A stretch of DNA of 12,563 nucleotides from CAYPIE01 sp964410665 (GTDB taxonomy: Bacteria; Planctomycetota; Planctomycetia; Gemmatales; Gemmataceae): the NCBI GenBank assembly GCA_964410665.1, contig CAYPIE010000137.1, positions 1 to 12,563 on the forward strand. Direction: 5' to 3'. Made by a program: the position numbers and the translations under genes. The notes beneath the pieces are model-generated. The model was not told the DNA's origin, ran no database searches, and saw nothing but the letters and a program-made list of their open reading frames with translations. This document shows, one piece after another, positions 1 through 7,360 of the stretch (its first letter is position 1; each line of letters starts with the position of its first letter).

Positions 1-580
1 CGAGGTGGTTCTTGCCGAACTGGCCGGTCAAGTAGCCGTGGTTCTTGAGCAGGCCGGCGAGGGTGGGGTCTTCCTTCGTCATGCCTTCGGGGGCGCCGGG
101 GAGGCCGACCTTGGTCAGGCCGGTGCGGATCGGCGACTGGCCGGTGATGAACGCGGCACGACCGGCGGTGCAGCTTTGCTGACCGTACCAGTCGGTGAAC
201 AGGGCTCCTTCGTTGGCGATCCGGTCGAGGTTGGGGGTCTGGTAACCCATCATGCCGTGGTTGTAGGCGCTCAGGTTCCAGTAGCCGATGTCATCGCCCC
301 AGATGACGAGGATGTTGGGCTTGCGGCGTTCCTGCTGGGCTCGCAGCGAGACCTGGAGGTTGTGCTGTGCCAGCACCGCGCTGCGGCTGGCTTGATCGGC
401 ACAGCAGCTTGGAGTTTGCTTGGCGGTACACGCAGCCTGCTTCTGGGGACAGGATGGTTCTTCGGCGGTGGCAATGCTCAAGAGTTGGTGCATGCCGAGC
501 CGGTCGGTGGCGGCGGCATAGCCCACCAGGGCACCGAGCAGCAGTGCGATCAGAGTAGTGACCTTCGATCCGATTTGCAT
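1..580 (-). CDS. Exported arylsulfatase, N-terminal 193 residues (runs off left edge)
   Basis: This minus-strand frame starts at ATG 580 and is open to the window edge, so only the N-terminus is visible. Sulfatases hydrolyse sulfate esters, here probably in the periplasm. Residues 1-24 form a signal peptide or anchor with a hydrophobic stretch (TLIALLLGALVGYAA). A linker follows, and then the sulfatase fold begins at KPNILVIWGDDIGYWN (87-102) with the metal-binding Asp pair 96-97. The formylglycine site is CTAGR at 137-141, so Cys137 is the residue expected to be converted; Ala replaces the more common Pro of CxPxR. GKNH near residue 189 matches the catalytic-Lys segment. GGAG lies 9 nt before the ATG. 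The linker (residues 44-60) holds four cysteines, which is odd. Family assignment is firm; the substrate cannot be told. It is divergent from the porin gene. Confidence 0.93.
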   Translation of the reverse strand, partial: MQIGSKVTTLIALLLGALVGYAAATDRLGMHQLLSIATAEEPSCPQKQAACTAKQTPSCCADQASRSAVLAQHNLQVSLRAQQERRKPNILVIWGDDIGYWNLSAYNHGMMGYQTPNLDRIANEGALFTDWYGQQSCTAGRAAFITGQSPIRTGLTKVGLPGAPEGMTKEDPTLAGLLKNHGYLTGQFGKNHL

Positions 581-636
581 TGACGCGAGCTCCGGTTTGC
601 GTAGATCAGCGAGTCTGGGACATTCCCAGGCAAAAG

Positions 637-665
637 ATTGTAATGACTCGATCCGCTCGAGTCGA
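637..665 (-). promoter_or_regulatory. Candidate sigma-70-like promoter of the arylsulfatase gene
   Basis: On the minus strand TCGACT (660-665) and TACAAT (637-642) are separated by exactly 17 nt. They match the TTGACA and TATAAT consensus at 4/6 and 5/6 positions. The -10 lies 57 nt before the ATG at 580. This is a by-eye match in GC-rich DNA, so it is only moderately supported. Confidence 0.35.
645..663. promoter_or_regulatory. Operator-like dyad inside the candidate promoter
   Basis: GACTCGA (645-651) and TCGAGTC (657-663) form a perfect 7-bp inverted repeat around a 5-nt centre. It fills the spacer and overlaps the -35 of the candidate sulfatase promoter, a position where a dimeric repressor could block transcription. 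No regulator gene is visible in the window, so function is inferred from geometry only. Confidence 0.4.
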
Positions 666-874
666 TGGCCCTCGGTGAATGTTGAGAAAGGAGTGAGCTT
701 TCGAATGAAGGCATGCGAACTTTAACCCAATTCAAGACAGCAAGCGATCTAGCGCCCAACCATCCGTTGTAGCCGCTAAAGTCCGCCGTAGCAGAAGCCG
801 ATGTATCCGCTGTTGCTAATCCGTGACGGTTTTCGCCGGTCGGCGGCCATATCTATTGTGGAAGGGGTCGCATC

Positions 875-2332
875 ATGCGTTGGTGGACCATTGGGCTCGC
901 CTTGCTGATCGGGACCGGAGGGGGGGTGGGCCAAGAACTGCCGCCCATGACCGAGTCCGCGGGATTGCCAGACGGCTATATTCCTGACGTTAACCAGGTG
1001 GAGGGACTGCCCTCGATTTTGCCGAGCGATCCCTGCCAACCGTGTTTGCCACCAATGATTGGCGAAACACCAATCATCGTGGAAGAACAACCACCGACGG
1101 AAGGGTCGGCGAGCGAAAGTGAGTCGGAGGTCGACGTCGCCACCTTGGTCAAGCAGCAGCAAGCGAGCCTGGAAGAATTGTCCGGGACGGTCGAGGAGTT
1201 GGGCAAGAACCTGCGGGTGACCACGGCATCGGAGAATTTCAAGCTGATCCTCGGCGGTACAGTGGTGGCGGACTTCCTGTACAACACCGCGCGTCCCCTT
1301 GCGCCTGGAACCCCGTTCTTATTGTTCCCAGATTCGGCGGCTGGCTTTTCTCAGGACACCTTTGATGCGCATGCTCGCCAATCCTCCGTGTTTGCCCTGA
1401 TCTCGGGGCCCAAGCTGGGCAGCTTTCAGACCGGGGCGTTCGTACTTGCGAACTTCTATAACGTATCCCTGGTCGCGGACCAGTATGGCTTCCTACCGCT
1501 GGAAGCGTTTGTCGAAGCCAAGAACGAGGACTGGCGGTTTGCCGCGGGCCTGCAGTTTGACATCTTTAACCCGGTGACGCCGACGGTGTTGCCCTTTAGC
1601 TTGCTGATCGGCTCGGGGAATACCGGGAACGCCTACCGGGGCCAGGCCCGGGTGGTGCGCTATCTGTATCCGGCCGAGGACACGCAGATCACTCTGCAGG
1701 CGGGTGTAAGTGAACCGGTGTCGACGTTCTTCAGCGCCGACGACCTGATCCTGACCGAGGACAATGGCTGGCCCAACGTGGAGGCACGAGTCGCTCTCGG
1801 CCTAGGCCCGAAAGGCGAGGGACTGTTGGGCTTGCGGCCAAGTGAAATCGGTATCTCGGGGGTAATCGGTCAGTTGCGAAATACCGAGCTGCTCCCGGCC
1901 AACCGGGTGGTCACCAATGTTTGGGGTATCGGTTGTGATGTCCGCTGGGCGTTTAGCGAGCGGTTCGGCTTCAAGGGAGAGGCGTACCTGGGACAAGGGT
2001 TGGGTACCTATGGTGGGTCGATCCTGCAGACGACCAACCAGGTGACCTTCGAAGGGATCCGATCGGGAGGCGGCTTCGCAGAGCTGTACTACTACCTGTG
2101 CCCGAAAACCCTGCACGCCCATGTCGGGTATGGGATCGATGACCCTGTCGATGGAGATCTGTCGCTGATTCAGCCGGTGCGAAACAGTACATACTTTGCC
2201 AACTTGATCTGGAACGTCAACCAGGCATTGAGGTTAGGTCTGGAAATCACCTACCGACAGACTTCTTACTCGCCGTTGTTCAACGATAATCGTGGCGTCG
2301 GAGTGCAGACACAAGCTCTGTACAAGTTTTGA
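875..2332 (+). CDS. DcaP-like outer-membrane porin
   Basis: The 485-aa product looks like a trimeric outer-membrane beta-barrel channel of the DcaP-like type. Residues 1-19 are a signal peptide (MRWWTIGLALLIGTGGGVG). Residues 20-85 are a Pro- and acid-rich linker with a CxxC pair (Cys54, Cys57). Residues 88-113 form a short heptad-type helix (VATLVKQQQASLEELSGTV), as DcaP-like porins have before the barrel. From about 120 the sequence alternates polar and hydrophobic residues in repeated strands, starting at FKLILGGTVVADFLYN, and it ends in Tyr-Lys-Phe; a terminal aromatic residue is typical of outer-membrane barrels. A strong Shine-Dalgarno, GGAAGGGG, sits 7 nt before the ATG. The gene ends at a perfect hairpin. 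The fold is clear; the solute is unknown, though the divergent sulfatase would fit anionic or sulfated substrates (inference). Confidence 0.8.
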   Translation: MRWWTIGLALLIGTGGGVGQELPPMTESAGLPDGYIPDVNQVEGLPSILPSDPCQPCLPPMIGETPIIVEEQPPTEGSASESESEVDVATLVKQQQASLEELSGTVEELGKNLRVTTASENFKLILGGTVVADFLYNTARPLAPGTPFLLFPDSAAGFSQDTFDAHARQSSVFALISGPKLGSFQTGAFVLANFYNVSLVADQYGFLPLEAFVEAKNEDWRFAAGLQFDIFNPVTPTVLPFSLLIGSGNTGNAYRGQARVVRYLYPAEDTQITLQAGVSEPVSTFFSADDLILTEDNGWPNVEARVALGLGPKGEGLLGLRPSEIGISGVIGQLRNTELLPANRVVTNVWGIGCDVRWAFSERFGFKGEAYLGQGLGTYGGSILQTTNQVTFEGIRSGGGFAELYYYLCPKTLHAHVGYGIDDPVDGDLSLIQPVRNSTYFANLIWNVNQALRLGLEITYRQTSYSPLFNDNRGVGVQTQALYKF

Positions 2333-2352
2333 CCAGGGTTGCCCCAAGCACA

Positions 2353-2388
2353 CGCAAGGAGGGTGAGCGAGGTCTCACCCTCCTTGCG
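2353..2388. terminator. 15-bp perfect hairpin between convergent genes
   Basis: CGCAAGGAGGGTGAG (2353-2367) pairs fully with CTCACCCTCCTTGCG (2374-2388) around a 6-nt loop. It sits 20 nt after the porin stop and 56 nt past the stop of the convergent membrane-protein gene, so it could end both transcripts. Neither side has a U-tract, so it may act with Rho or as a 3'-end stabiliser rather than as a classic intrinsic terminator. Confidence 0.7.
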
Positions 2389-2444
2389 CGGGGTTACTTA
2401 GCCTAGAGTTCTGCGAAGCACCGTACCCCCTATAACCACCGCAT

Positions 2445-3206
2445 CTATCCCACGAATTGGCGGCGACCCCAAGCGAACAGGCAGACCTGGCCCAAAGCGA
2501 ACCAGAGGAAAAACACACTCAGCAGAATTGGTCCGGTCATGCGCCAAAACTGGATCTCTTGCTGCAAGTCAGCCAGATCGGCGCGAACCCCGGTCGATTG
2601 TTCCTGGACCTCCGATAACCCGTTGGATAATCGGTTCAACGGAGGCTCGGCCTGTTCGGCGAGTTTGACCAATCGATCGGCATCAGGAACGGCCTCGCCC
2701 CGGGTCAAGGCCGCGGCATTGTCGCGGACCGTGCTGAGGGTGGCGGCGGTCTTTTCCAAGGTGTTGGCGACCTCGCGCATCAGCTTGACCCGTTCTGGGT
2801 CCCGACCAACCTGTTCGCCGAGCTCGGTGGCATTGGTGAGGAGTACGGCCAGGGATTCGAGCGAAGTTCCCAGGGATTCGGATTGTTCCAGGCGTGGAGT
2901 CAGCTGATCGACTAGTTCCTTGAGCTCGGCTTGTAACTTCGGGTCTTGGTCGGTTTTTCCTCGGGCAATCAGCTGAGCTGCACTGCGTACTTCGGTCACA
3001 TTGGACAGAATCACGCGGATAGTAGCCTGCAGACGCAGCAGGGTGTTTTCAACCTGCGACAAGCCGTTGGTGGCAGTAACGGTAAAATTCTCCGCTCGGT
3101 CGGCGACGCGGCTGACAAACCGCCACCCGAGAATCCCCGCTGCAATGGCCAGGATGACACCCGCGATACCGAGGATCATGGCTAGAAAGCCGACGGTGGT
3201 TTTCAC
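2445..3206 (-). CDS. Two-TM membrane protein with long helical/coiled-coil middle, unknown function
   Basis: I do not recognise this 253-aa protein. Residues 6-29 are a strong transmembrane helix (FLAMILGIAGVILAIAAGIL). Residues 35-220 are almost wholly helical and rich in Leu, Glu, Gln, Ala and Arg with heptad-like spacing, broken near 84-90 and 170-175. Residues 223-246 form a second transmembrane helix, followed by a short basic tail (GRRQFVG). By the positive-inside rule both ends are cytoplasmic and the helical middle is periplasmic, so it could be a spacer or scaffold; this is inference. The start is GTG at 3206, supported by GGGAG 7 nt upstream; a nearby ATG at 3218 is out of frame and stops at once. 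It is the last gene of the minus-strand unit after the aquaporin. Confidence 0.8.
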   Translation of the reverse strand: MKTTVGFLAMILGIAGVILAIAAGILGWRFVSRVADRAENFTVTATNGLSQVENTLLRLQATIRVILSNVTEVRSAAQLIARGKTDQDPKLQAELKELVDQLTPRLEQSESLGTSLESLAVLLTNATELGEQVGRDPERVKLMREVANTLEKTAATLSTVRDNAAALTRGEAVPDADRLVKLAEQAEPPLNRLSNGLSEVQEQSTGVRADLADLQQEIQFWRMTGPILLSVFFLWFALGQVCLFAWGRRQFVG

Positions 3207-3293
3207 AAGGACACTCCCATGGTAAGCGAACGGGAACGAAGGTTGGGCGACTGAATGCTCATAGGCTGCTCGGGAAAGGGGCGACCCCCAGAT

Positions 3294-3446
3294 CTAGGCC
3301 CAATAGCGACGGATGAAACCTCCATCGCGGTGAACACGGGCTGCGACAAATGGTCCGGCTATCGTGGTCTGTGAGGCACCGAGGCCCCGAACCATCCGGG
3401 ATTCGGGGGCGATCCGTGCGCTCAGGACCAAGATGTGGCGAAACAT
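3294..3446 (-). CDS. Possible 50-aa basic small ORF downstream of the aquaporin
   Basis: An ATG at 3446 lies 17 nt past the aquaporin stop and has GGAG 8 nt upstream. The product is 50 residues, starting MFRHILVLSARIAPESRMVR and rich in Arg (8), with no recognisable domain and no clear membrane segment. The same frame is also open for a long way back through the aquaporin gene, so openness is weak evidence here. Position and Shine-Dalgarno are the only support. It may simply be intercistronic spacer. Confidence 0.25.
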   Translation of the reverse strand: MFRHILVLSARIAPESRMVRGLGASQTTIAGPFVAARVHRDGGFIRRYWA

Positions 3447-3463
3447 GGGTGGGACTCCGGGCG

Positions 3464-4216
3464 TTAGGGTTGGTTGGTGGGTGCGGGTTCGGAGAACAAC
3501 AAGCGATAGAGCAAGCCGGCGAGCAGTGCGCCCCCGAGGGGAGCCGCCCAAAACAACCAGAGTTGAGTGATCGACTCCCCGCCGACGAATAGTGCCGGGC
3601 CGGTGCTCCGAGCAGGGTTGACCGAGAGGTTCGTGACCGGGATGCCGACGAGGTGGATCAGGGTGAGTCCGAGGCCAATGGCGATGGGAGCAAACCCTGC
3701 CGGGGCACGATGGTCGGTTGCTCCCAAGATGATGAACAGAAAGAAAGCCGTCAGTACCACCTCGGCCAGGAAGCAAGCGAACAGCGAATAGCCCCCGGGG
3801 GAAAGGGGACCATAACCGTTGGTGGCAAAAGCTCCGGCTGCAGCAGGGTCGATGGCAAACCCCGGTGCCCCGGAGGCGATTTGATACAGCACCCCCGCCG
3901 CGGCGATGGCCCCAGCCACCTGGGCAAGCACGTAAGGCAGTAAGTCCGCCACTTTGAACCGGCCTGCGGTCAAGAGCCCGAGACTCACCGCCGGGTTCAG
4001 ATGACACCCCGAGATATGGCTGATGGCGTAAGCCATGGTCAGAACGGTGAGGCCGAAGGCCAGAGCGACTCCGACCAGGCCGATGCCGATGTTGATCGGC
4101 GTATTGTCCTCGGGCGTAATCACCTTGGCTGCGAGAACCGCACTGCCACAACCGCCGAAGACCAGCCAAAAAGTGCCGAGGAACTCGGCGATCGCACGCG
4201 TACCAATCCCGACCAT
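3464..4216 (-). CDS. aqpZ: AqpZ-type aquaporin (MIP family)
   Basis: This 250-aa inner-membrane channel should conduct water. The six-helix, two-half-helix MIP pattern is present, with both NPA boxes: SGCHLNPAV (69-77) and NLSVNPARS (196-204). The aromatic/arginine filter of E. coli AqpZ (Phe43, His174, Thr183, Arg189) aligns with Phe54, His188, Leu197 and Arg203. A water-type filter is thus kept, except for Thr to Leu at a site that contributes mainly through its backbone. I chose ATG 4216 because GGAGG lies 7 nt upstream; an upstream in-frame ATG at 4249 would add 11 residues with no membrane-protein character. It lies 82 bp after the sulfatase stop on the same strand and is probably cotranscribed. 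Confidence 0.95.
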   Translation of the reverse strand: MVGIGTRAIAEFLGTFWLVFGGCGSAVLAAKVITPEDNTPINIGIGLVGVALAFGLTVLTMAYAISHISGCHLNPAVSLGLLTAGRFKVADLLPYVLAQVAGAIAAAGVLYQIASGAPGFAIDPAAAGAFATNGYGPLSPGGYSLFACFLAEVVLTAFFLFIILGATDHRAPAGFAPIAIGLGLTLIHLVGIPVTNLSVNPARSTGPALFVGGESITQLWLFWAAPLGGALLAGLLYRLLFSEPAPTNQP

Positions 4217-4298
4217 CGCAGAACCTCCGTTAGAAACAGGGCAACCCACCGCGGTCTGCCCGCCAGACTTCCCTCGGATGCCGTGGTGCGTGAGCGAC

Positions 4299-6707
4299 TC
4301 AAGGAGCCAGCTTGACGTTCACCGCGCGGATCTTACCATCGAACCGGAACGGCGCCCGTTCGAAGTAATCCAGGGACACCGGTGACCCGAGATCGACTCC
4401 GACGTCGAGCGTCTCGCTGGCGGTGAACGCCACCGGAACGGTCCGCTTCACCACGGTGCGTCCCGCCTCCTGGCCATCGACCCGGATGACCACTTCGGCC
4501 TTCGCCCCGGGCTTAGTGATGGTGGTGTTCACCTGGATGGTGTGCTTGCCGGCGGAAAGCCGGTCGGGGCATTTCAGCTTGGTTCGCTCGATGATGAGCA
4601 TGTTGTATTCGTAGACGAGTTGACCACGGTCCAGGTATAAGGTGAGCCCACCGGAGGCACCGCCCAGGGCGTAAAGGACTCCCGAAGGCTGGTCGCCCAC
4701 CTCGAGTTCGATGGTCACCTGGTTACTCTTTTTGCCCAGACCTGGGGCGGTGAATTCGGGCATGCGGGTGGTACTGGCATCGAAGCGCCTTTGGGTATAG
4801 GGGGTGGCAATCACGTCCTCAGGGTGGAAGCGGGTCCACAAGCCACCGCCGATCGGGAAGGCGTGATTCGCCTTGGCCTCGGTGAGGAACAATCCCTTCA
4901 TCTGGGCCAGACGCTCGGTTTCCTGGCTAGCCAGGTTGTTGGCCTGGGAGAAGTCATTGCCCAGGTCGTACAGTTCCCACACGTCCTGGTTGGCGTTCCA
5001 ATTCTTCAGGCGTGCCACACGGGCAGGAGTGTCCCAGGGCAAGAACGGCCCGAAGGTGCAGGCGAACCAGCCGTCGTGGTAGATCCCCCGGCTACCATTG
5101 TTCTCAAAGTACTGGGTCCTCTTCTGGCCTGGGGCTTTGGCGGCGTCGAAGGTGTAGGCCAAACTCACCCCGTCGATGGGGATCTGATCAAAGCCGTTGA
5201 CCCGCTTTGGGTGGCGAATTTCGAGGATTCCGTAGACGGTCGGGACGATGTCATTGACGTGGTGGAACTGCGAGCGGGGGGTCTTGTCCGCCTTGATGCG
5301 TTTGGGCCAGGACACGACTAGCGGGTTACGCGTACCGCCGAAGTGCGCGGCGACCAACTTTGTCGATTGGAACGGAGTGCTGCCGGCCCAGGCCCAGCCG
5401 GCGTGGTACATATTATCGACCTTCGGGCCGCCTAGCTCAGCGAGCCTGCCGAGCTGGTCGAGGGCCTCGAGTTGCTGCGTGAGGGTGTTGGGGATGTTGT
5501 TCTGGGCGAGCAGCTCGCTGACAGAGCCACGCTGGCCCTCAGCACTGGAGCCGTTATCCCCCCAGATGTAGAAGATCAGGGTGTTGTCGCGCAGACCCAG
5601 TTCCTGGAGTCCGTCGACTAGCTTGCCAACCTGAACGTCCGTGTGCTCGACGAACCCGGCAAACACTTCCATCAGCCGGCGCTGGAAGGCTCGTTCTGTT
5701 TCGGGGATCTGATGCCAGCCCGCCAGCGTATCCGGTCGCGGCGTGAGCCGCGTGCCGGCCGGGACCCAGCCGAGCTGCTTTTGCCGCCGGAAGACCCGCT
5801 CTCGGTAGGCGTCCCAGCCATCATCGAATTTGCCTTTGTATTTGTCGGCCCATTCTTTGAAGATGTGGTGTGGCCCGTGAGCTGCGCCCGGGGCCCAGTA
5901 CATCAAGAACGGCTGGTCAGGGGCGAAGGCCTGGTGTTTTTTCAGCCAGCCAAGTGCCTGGGTGGCCATGTCTTCGGTCAGGTGGTAACGCTCGTGCTCG
6001 GGCGGCTCGATCGGGTTGAGGTTCTCGTACAGACGCGGCTCGTACTGCGAGGTTTCTCCGGCCAGGAATCCATAAAAGTAATCAAAACCGTGCCCAGTCG
6101 GCCAGCGGTCGAACGGGCCCATGGCGGTGGTCTGGTTGGCCGGGGTGTTATGCCACTTGCCGAAGGCGGCGGAGCGGTAACCGTAGTGGTGTAAGACTTC
6201 CGCCAGGGTGGCCGCGGTCTTGGGGATGATGCCGGTGTAGCCATCAAGATCCGACGCCCGTTCGGCAATGGTGCCATTGCCGACCCGGTGGTGATTGCGT
6301 CCTGTCAGCAAGGCGGCGCGGGTGGGCGAGCAGATCGCCGTCGTGTGGAAGGCGTTGTAAGCGATTCCGGTGTCCCACAGGCGGGTCAGGGTCGGGGTGT
6401 GTACCTCGCCCCCGAAGGTGTCGGGCAGGCCGAAGCCAACGTCGTCGATGAGGATGATCAGGATGTTTGGCGCGTTTGGTTTTAGGCGAGTCGGTTCTTG
6501 CCGCCAGGTCATGGTCGAGTCTTGGATGGTCGATTGTGCGTTACTGGCAGTAGGGACTGGCGGGAAGGGGAGCACTGTGCCGAGTGACGGCGGGGTCGTT
6601 GCTGCTTCGTGGGCATGCAGCTGGGTGCATGCTCCTGGTGTCCCGAGGATCATCCGGCTAAGTACAGACGCAAGTACGATGATACTCCGAAGTAGATACC
6701 GGTCCAA
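4299..6707 (-). CDS. Secreted arylsulfatase, 802 aa, CSPTR type
   Basis: The enzyme is expected to hydrolyse sulfate esters outside the cytoplasm. Residues 1-25 look like a signal sequence. The catalytic domain spans about 78-600: NILIILIDDVGFG (Asp88, Asp89 for metal), CSPTR at 126-130 with Cys126 as the formylglycine precursor, FGKWHNTP (Lys184, His186), GAAHGPHH (His277), GDNGSS (Asp384, Asn385) and STKLVAAHFGG (Lys450). All main active-site elements are present. A C-terminal beta-rich module (about 660-802) matches the tail of long AtsA/AtsD-like sulfatases. The start is TTG 6707, supported by GGGAG 8 nt upstream and by the signal peptide that follows. It heads a minus-strand unit with the aquaporin. 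The substrate cannot be told from sequence. Confidence 0.94.
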   Translation of the reverse strand: MDRYLLRSIIVLASVLSRMILGTPGACTQLHAHEAATTPPSLGTVLPFPPVPTASNAQSTIQDSTMTWRQEPTRLKPNAPNILIILIDDVGFGLPDTFGGEVHTPTLTRLWDTGIAYNAFHTTAICSPTRAALLTGRNHHRVGNGTIAERASDLDGYTGIIPKTAATLAEVLHHYGYRSAAFGKWHNTPANQTTAMGPFDRWPTGHGFDYFYGFLAGETSQYEPRLYENLNPIEPPEHERYHLTEDMATQALGWLKKHQAFAPDQPFLMYWAPGAAHGPHHIFKEWADKYKGKFDDGWDAYRERVFRRQKQLGWVPAGTRLTPRPDTLAGWHQIPETERAFQRRLMEVFAGFVEHTDVQVGKLVDGLQELGLRDNTLIFYIWGDNGSSAEGQRGSVSELLAQNNIPNTLTQQLEALDQLGRLAELGGPKVDNMYHAGWAWAGSTPFQSTKLVAAHFGGTRNPLVVSWPKRIKADKTPRSQFHHVNDIVPTVYGILEIRHPKRVNGFDQIPIDGVSLAYTFDAAKAPGQKRTQYFENNGSRGIYHDGWFACTFGPFLPWDTPARVARLKNWNANQDVWELYDLGNDFSQANNLASQETERLAQMKGLFLTEAKANHAFPIGGGLWTRFHPEDVIATPYTQRRFDASTTRMPEFTAPGLGKKSNQVTIELEVGDQPSGVLYALGGASGGLTLYLDRGQLVYEYNMLIIERTKLKCPDRLSAGKHTIQVNTTITKPGAKAEVVIRVDGQEAGRTVVKRTVPVAFTASETLDVGVDLGSPVSLDYFERAPFRFDGKIRAVNVKLAP

Positions 6708-7149
6708 AGGTCGTTCTCCCGAAAGGTCTACCTCGGCCGCGAGGTCATCACCAAGAAGTCGCGGCTTCCCCGGGACACTCTTTAATAGGTTGAGGTTAGA
6801 GAAAGGCTAACGTCGGGACGCGTCCGCGGACACGGCGGTAGCCGACTGAGCTCTTTTCTATGATGACGCTCAGGCCTGTCGAGAAAAAAACGAGAACGAT
6901 TCCAAACGGACCAACACGGGTGTGCTCCGTACCAGCGGCACGGGTGCCCCTGAATCGGGGCGAAGACGATCATAAGGGCGCAATCGGTCATTGTAACGGC
7001 TTCGGACATCTGGGGACATTTGCAGGATATTGCCGCGGGCACTTTGGTGAACTGCCCTCGTTAACAGCCCTGCCCGAGTCCGGCGGTTTAGCCCGGCACC
7101 GGGTTCGGACACCCCGGCGAAGGGACGGACGTTGAAGCGGCTACAAAGC

Positions 7150-7171
7150 AAGCCCGGTTTTAAGCCCGGTT
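7150..7171. repeat. Tandem direct repeat AAGCCCGGTT, two copies 12 bp apart
   Basis: AAGCCCGGTT occurs at 7150-7159 and again at 7162-7171 with TT between. The period of 12 bp is close to one helical turn. It lies about 190 bp before mscS, so it might be a two-site activator element; that role is inferred from spacing. Confidence 0.5.
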
Positions 7172-7199
7172 GTGGACGAAGGAGTTTCACCTCTCTATT

Positions 7200-7213
7200 G
7201 TCATATTTATGAC
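7200..7213. promoter_or_regulatory. AT-rich dyad GTCAT-N4-ATGAC
   Basis: GTCAT (7200-7204) and ATGAC (7209-7213) flank ATTT in an unusually AT-rich patch of GC-rich DNA. The 5-N4-5 geometry is like that of Crp/Fnr-family sites, but the half-sites are not the FNR or CRP consensus. It is a candidate operator or promoter patch for the mscS unit. Confidence 0.35.
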
Positions 7214-7275
7214 TTGTTACATCGAGTTCGTTCTCGGACTTGATGGAGCTGACCGCTGGTTTACCGAGTCAGGTT

Positions 7276-7327
7276 GCGGGTTTGAACGCCCGCGGCACGG
7301 GCATGCCCGGCGGAGCTCCCGGAGCTC
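7276..7327 (+). promoter_or_regulatory. Three consecutive inverted repeats in the mscS leader
   Basis: GCGGG/CCCGC (7276-7280 with 7289-7293), the 12-bp palindrome CGGGCATGCCCG (7298-7309) and the dyad GAGCTCC-C-GGAGCTC (7313-7327) follow one another within 52 bp. They end 33 nt before the mscS ATG. As RNA they would form stable hairpins just before the ribosome-binding site; as DNA they could be protein sites. CGGAGCTC also reads as a direct repeat (7311-7318, 7320-7327). Confidence 0.45.
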
Positions 7328-7360
7328 GCAATACCGATCTCACAGGCGGAGGAAACACCC

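Larger units (their letters stand above)
581..874. other. Divergent intergenic region between sulfatase and porin
   Basis: No convincing gene is present in these 294 bases. The left half holds the candidate sulfatase promoter and dyad. The right end holds the porin ribosome-binding site, GGAAGGGG at 860-867, 7 nt before the ATG at 875. I could not find a convincing -35/-10 pair for the porin. Confidence 0.6.
6708..7360. other. 653-bp divergent intergenic region with many dyads, no convincing gene
   Basis: The region separates the minus-strand sulfatase unit from mscS. Short open frames here lack plausible starts and domain character, and I reject them. It contains overlapping palindromes at 6816-6825 (GGACGCGTCC) and 6822-6831 (GTCCGCGGAC), a GCCCC/GGGGC hairpin at 6946-6961, tandem 10-bp repeats at 7150-7171, an AT-rich dyad at 7200-7213 and a cluster of GC-rich inverted repeats at 7276-7327. 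Both flanking genes must have their promoters here, but I see no strong -35/-10 pair. Confidence 0.6.

Noticed and set aside
776..1162. A 128-codon minus-strand frame over the porin start
   Set aside because: It overlaps the signal peptide and linker of a well-supported porin gene and shows no protein-like pattern.
3294..4169. A 291-codon minus-strand frame overlapping the aquaporin gene
   Set aside because: It reads the aquaporin DNA in another frame and has the composition of a shadow; only its last 50 codons, outside the aquaporin, were kept as a doubtful small ORF.
4299..4300. A lipoprotein reading of the 802-aa sulfatase at Cys27
   Set aside because: The residues before Cys27 are Pro-Gly-Ala, which does not fit a standard lipobox; an ordinary signal peptide is the simpler view.
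5643..6194. A 183-codon plus-strand open frame opposite the 802-aa sulfatase, and a similar 176-codon one at 4791-5321
   Set aside because: They are antisense to a gene with full sulfatase motifs, have no domain character, and arise from GC-rich codon bias.
6782..7042. An 86-codon minus-strand frame in the divergent intergenic region
   Set aside because: It has no recognisable domain and an irregular composition with many His, Pro, Arg and Cys, so it looks like non-coding DNA.
7179..7213. A promoter for mscS formed by TTTCAC and TATGAC with 17-nt spacing
   Set aside because: The -35 matches consensus at only 2 of 6 positions, too weak to call.
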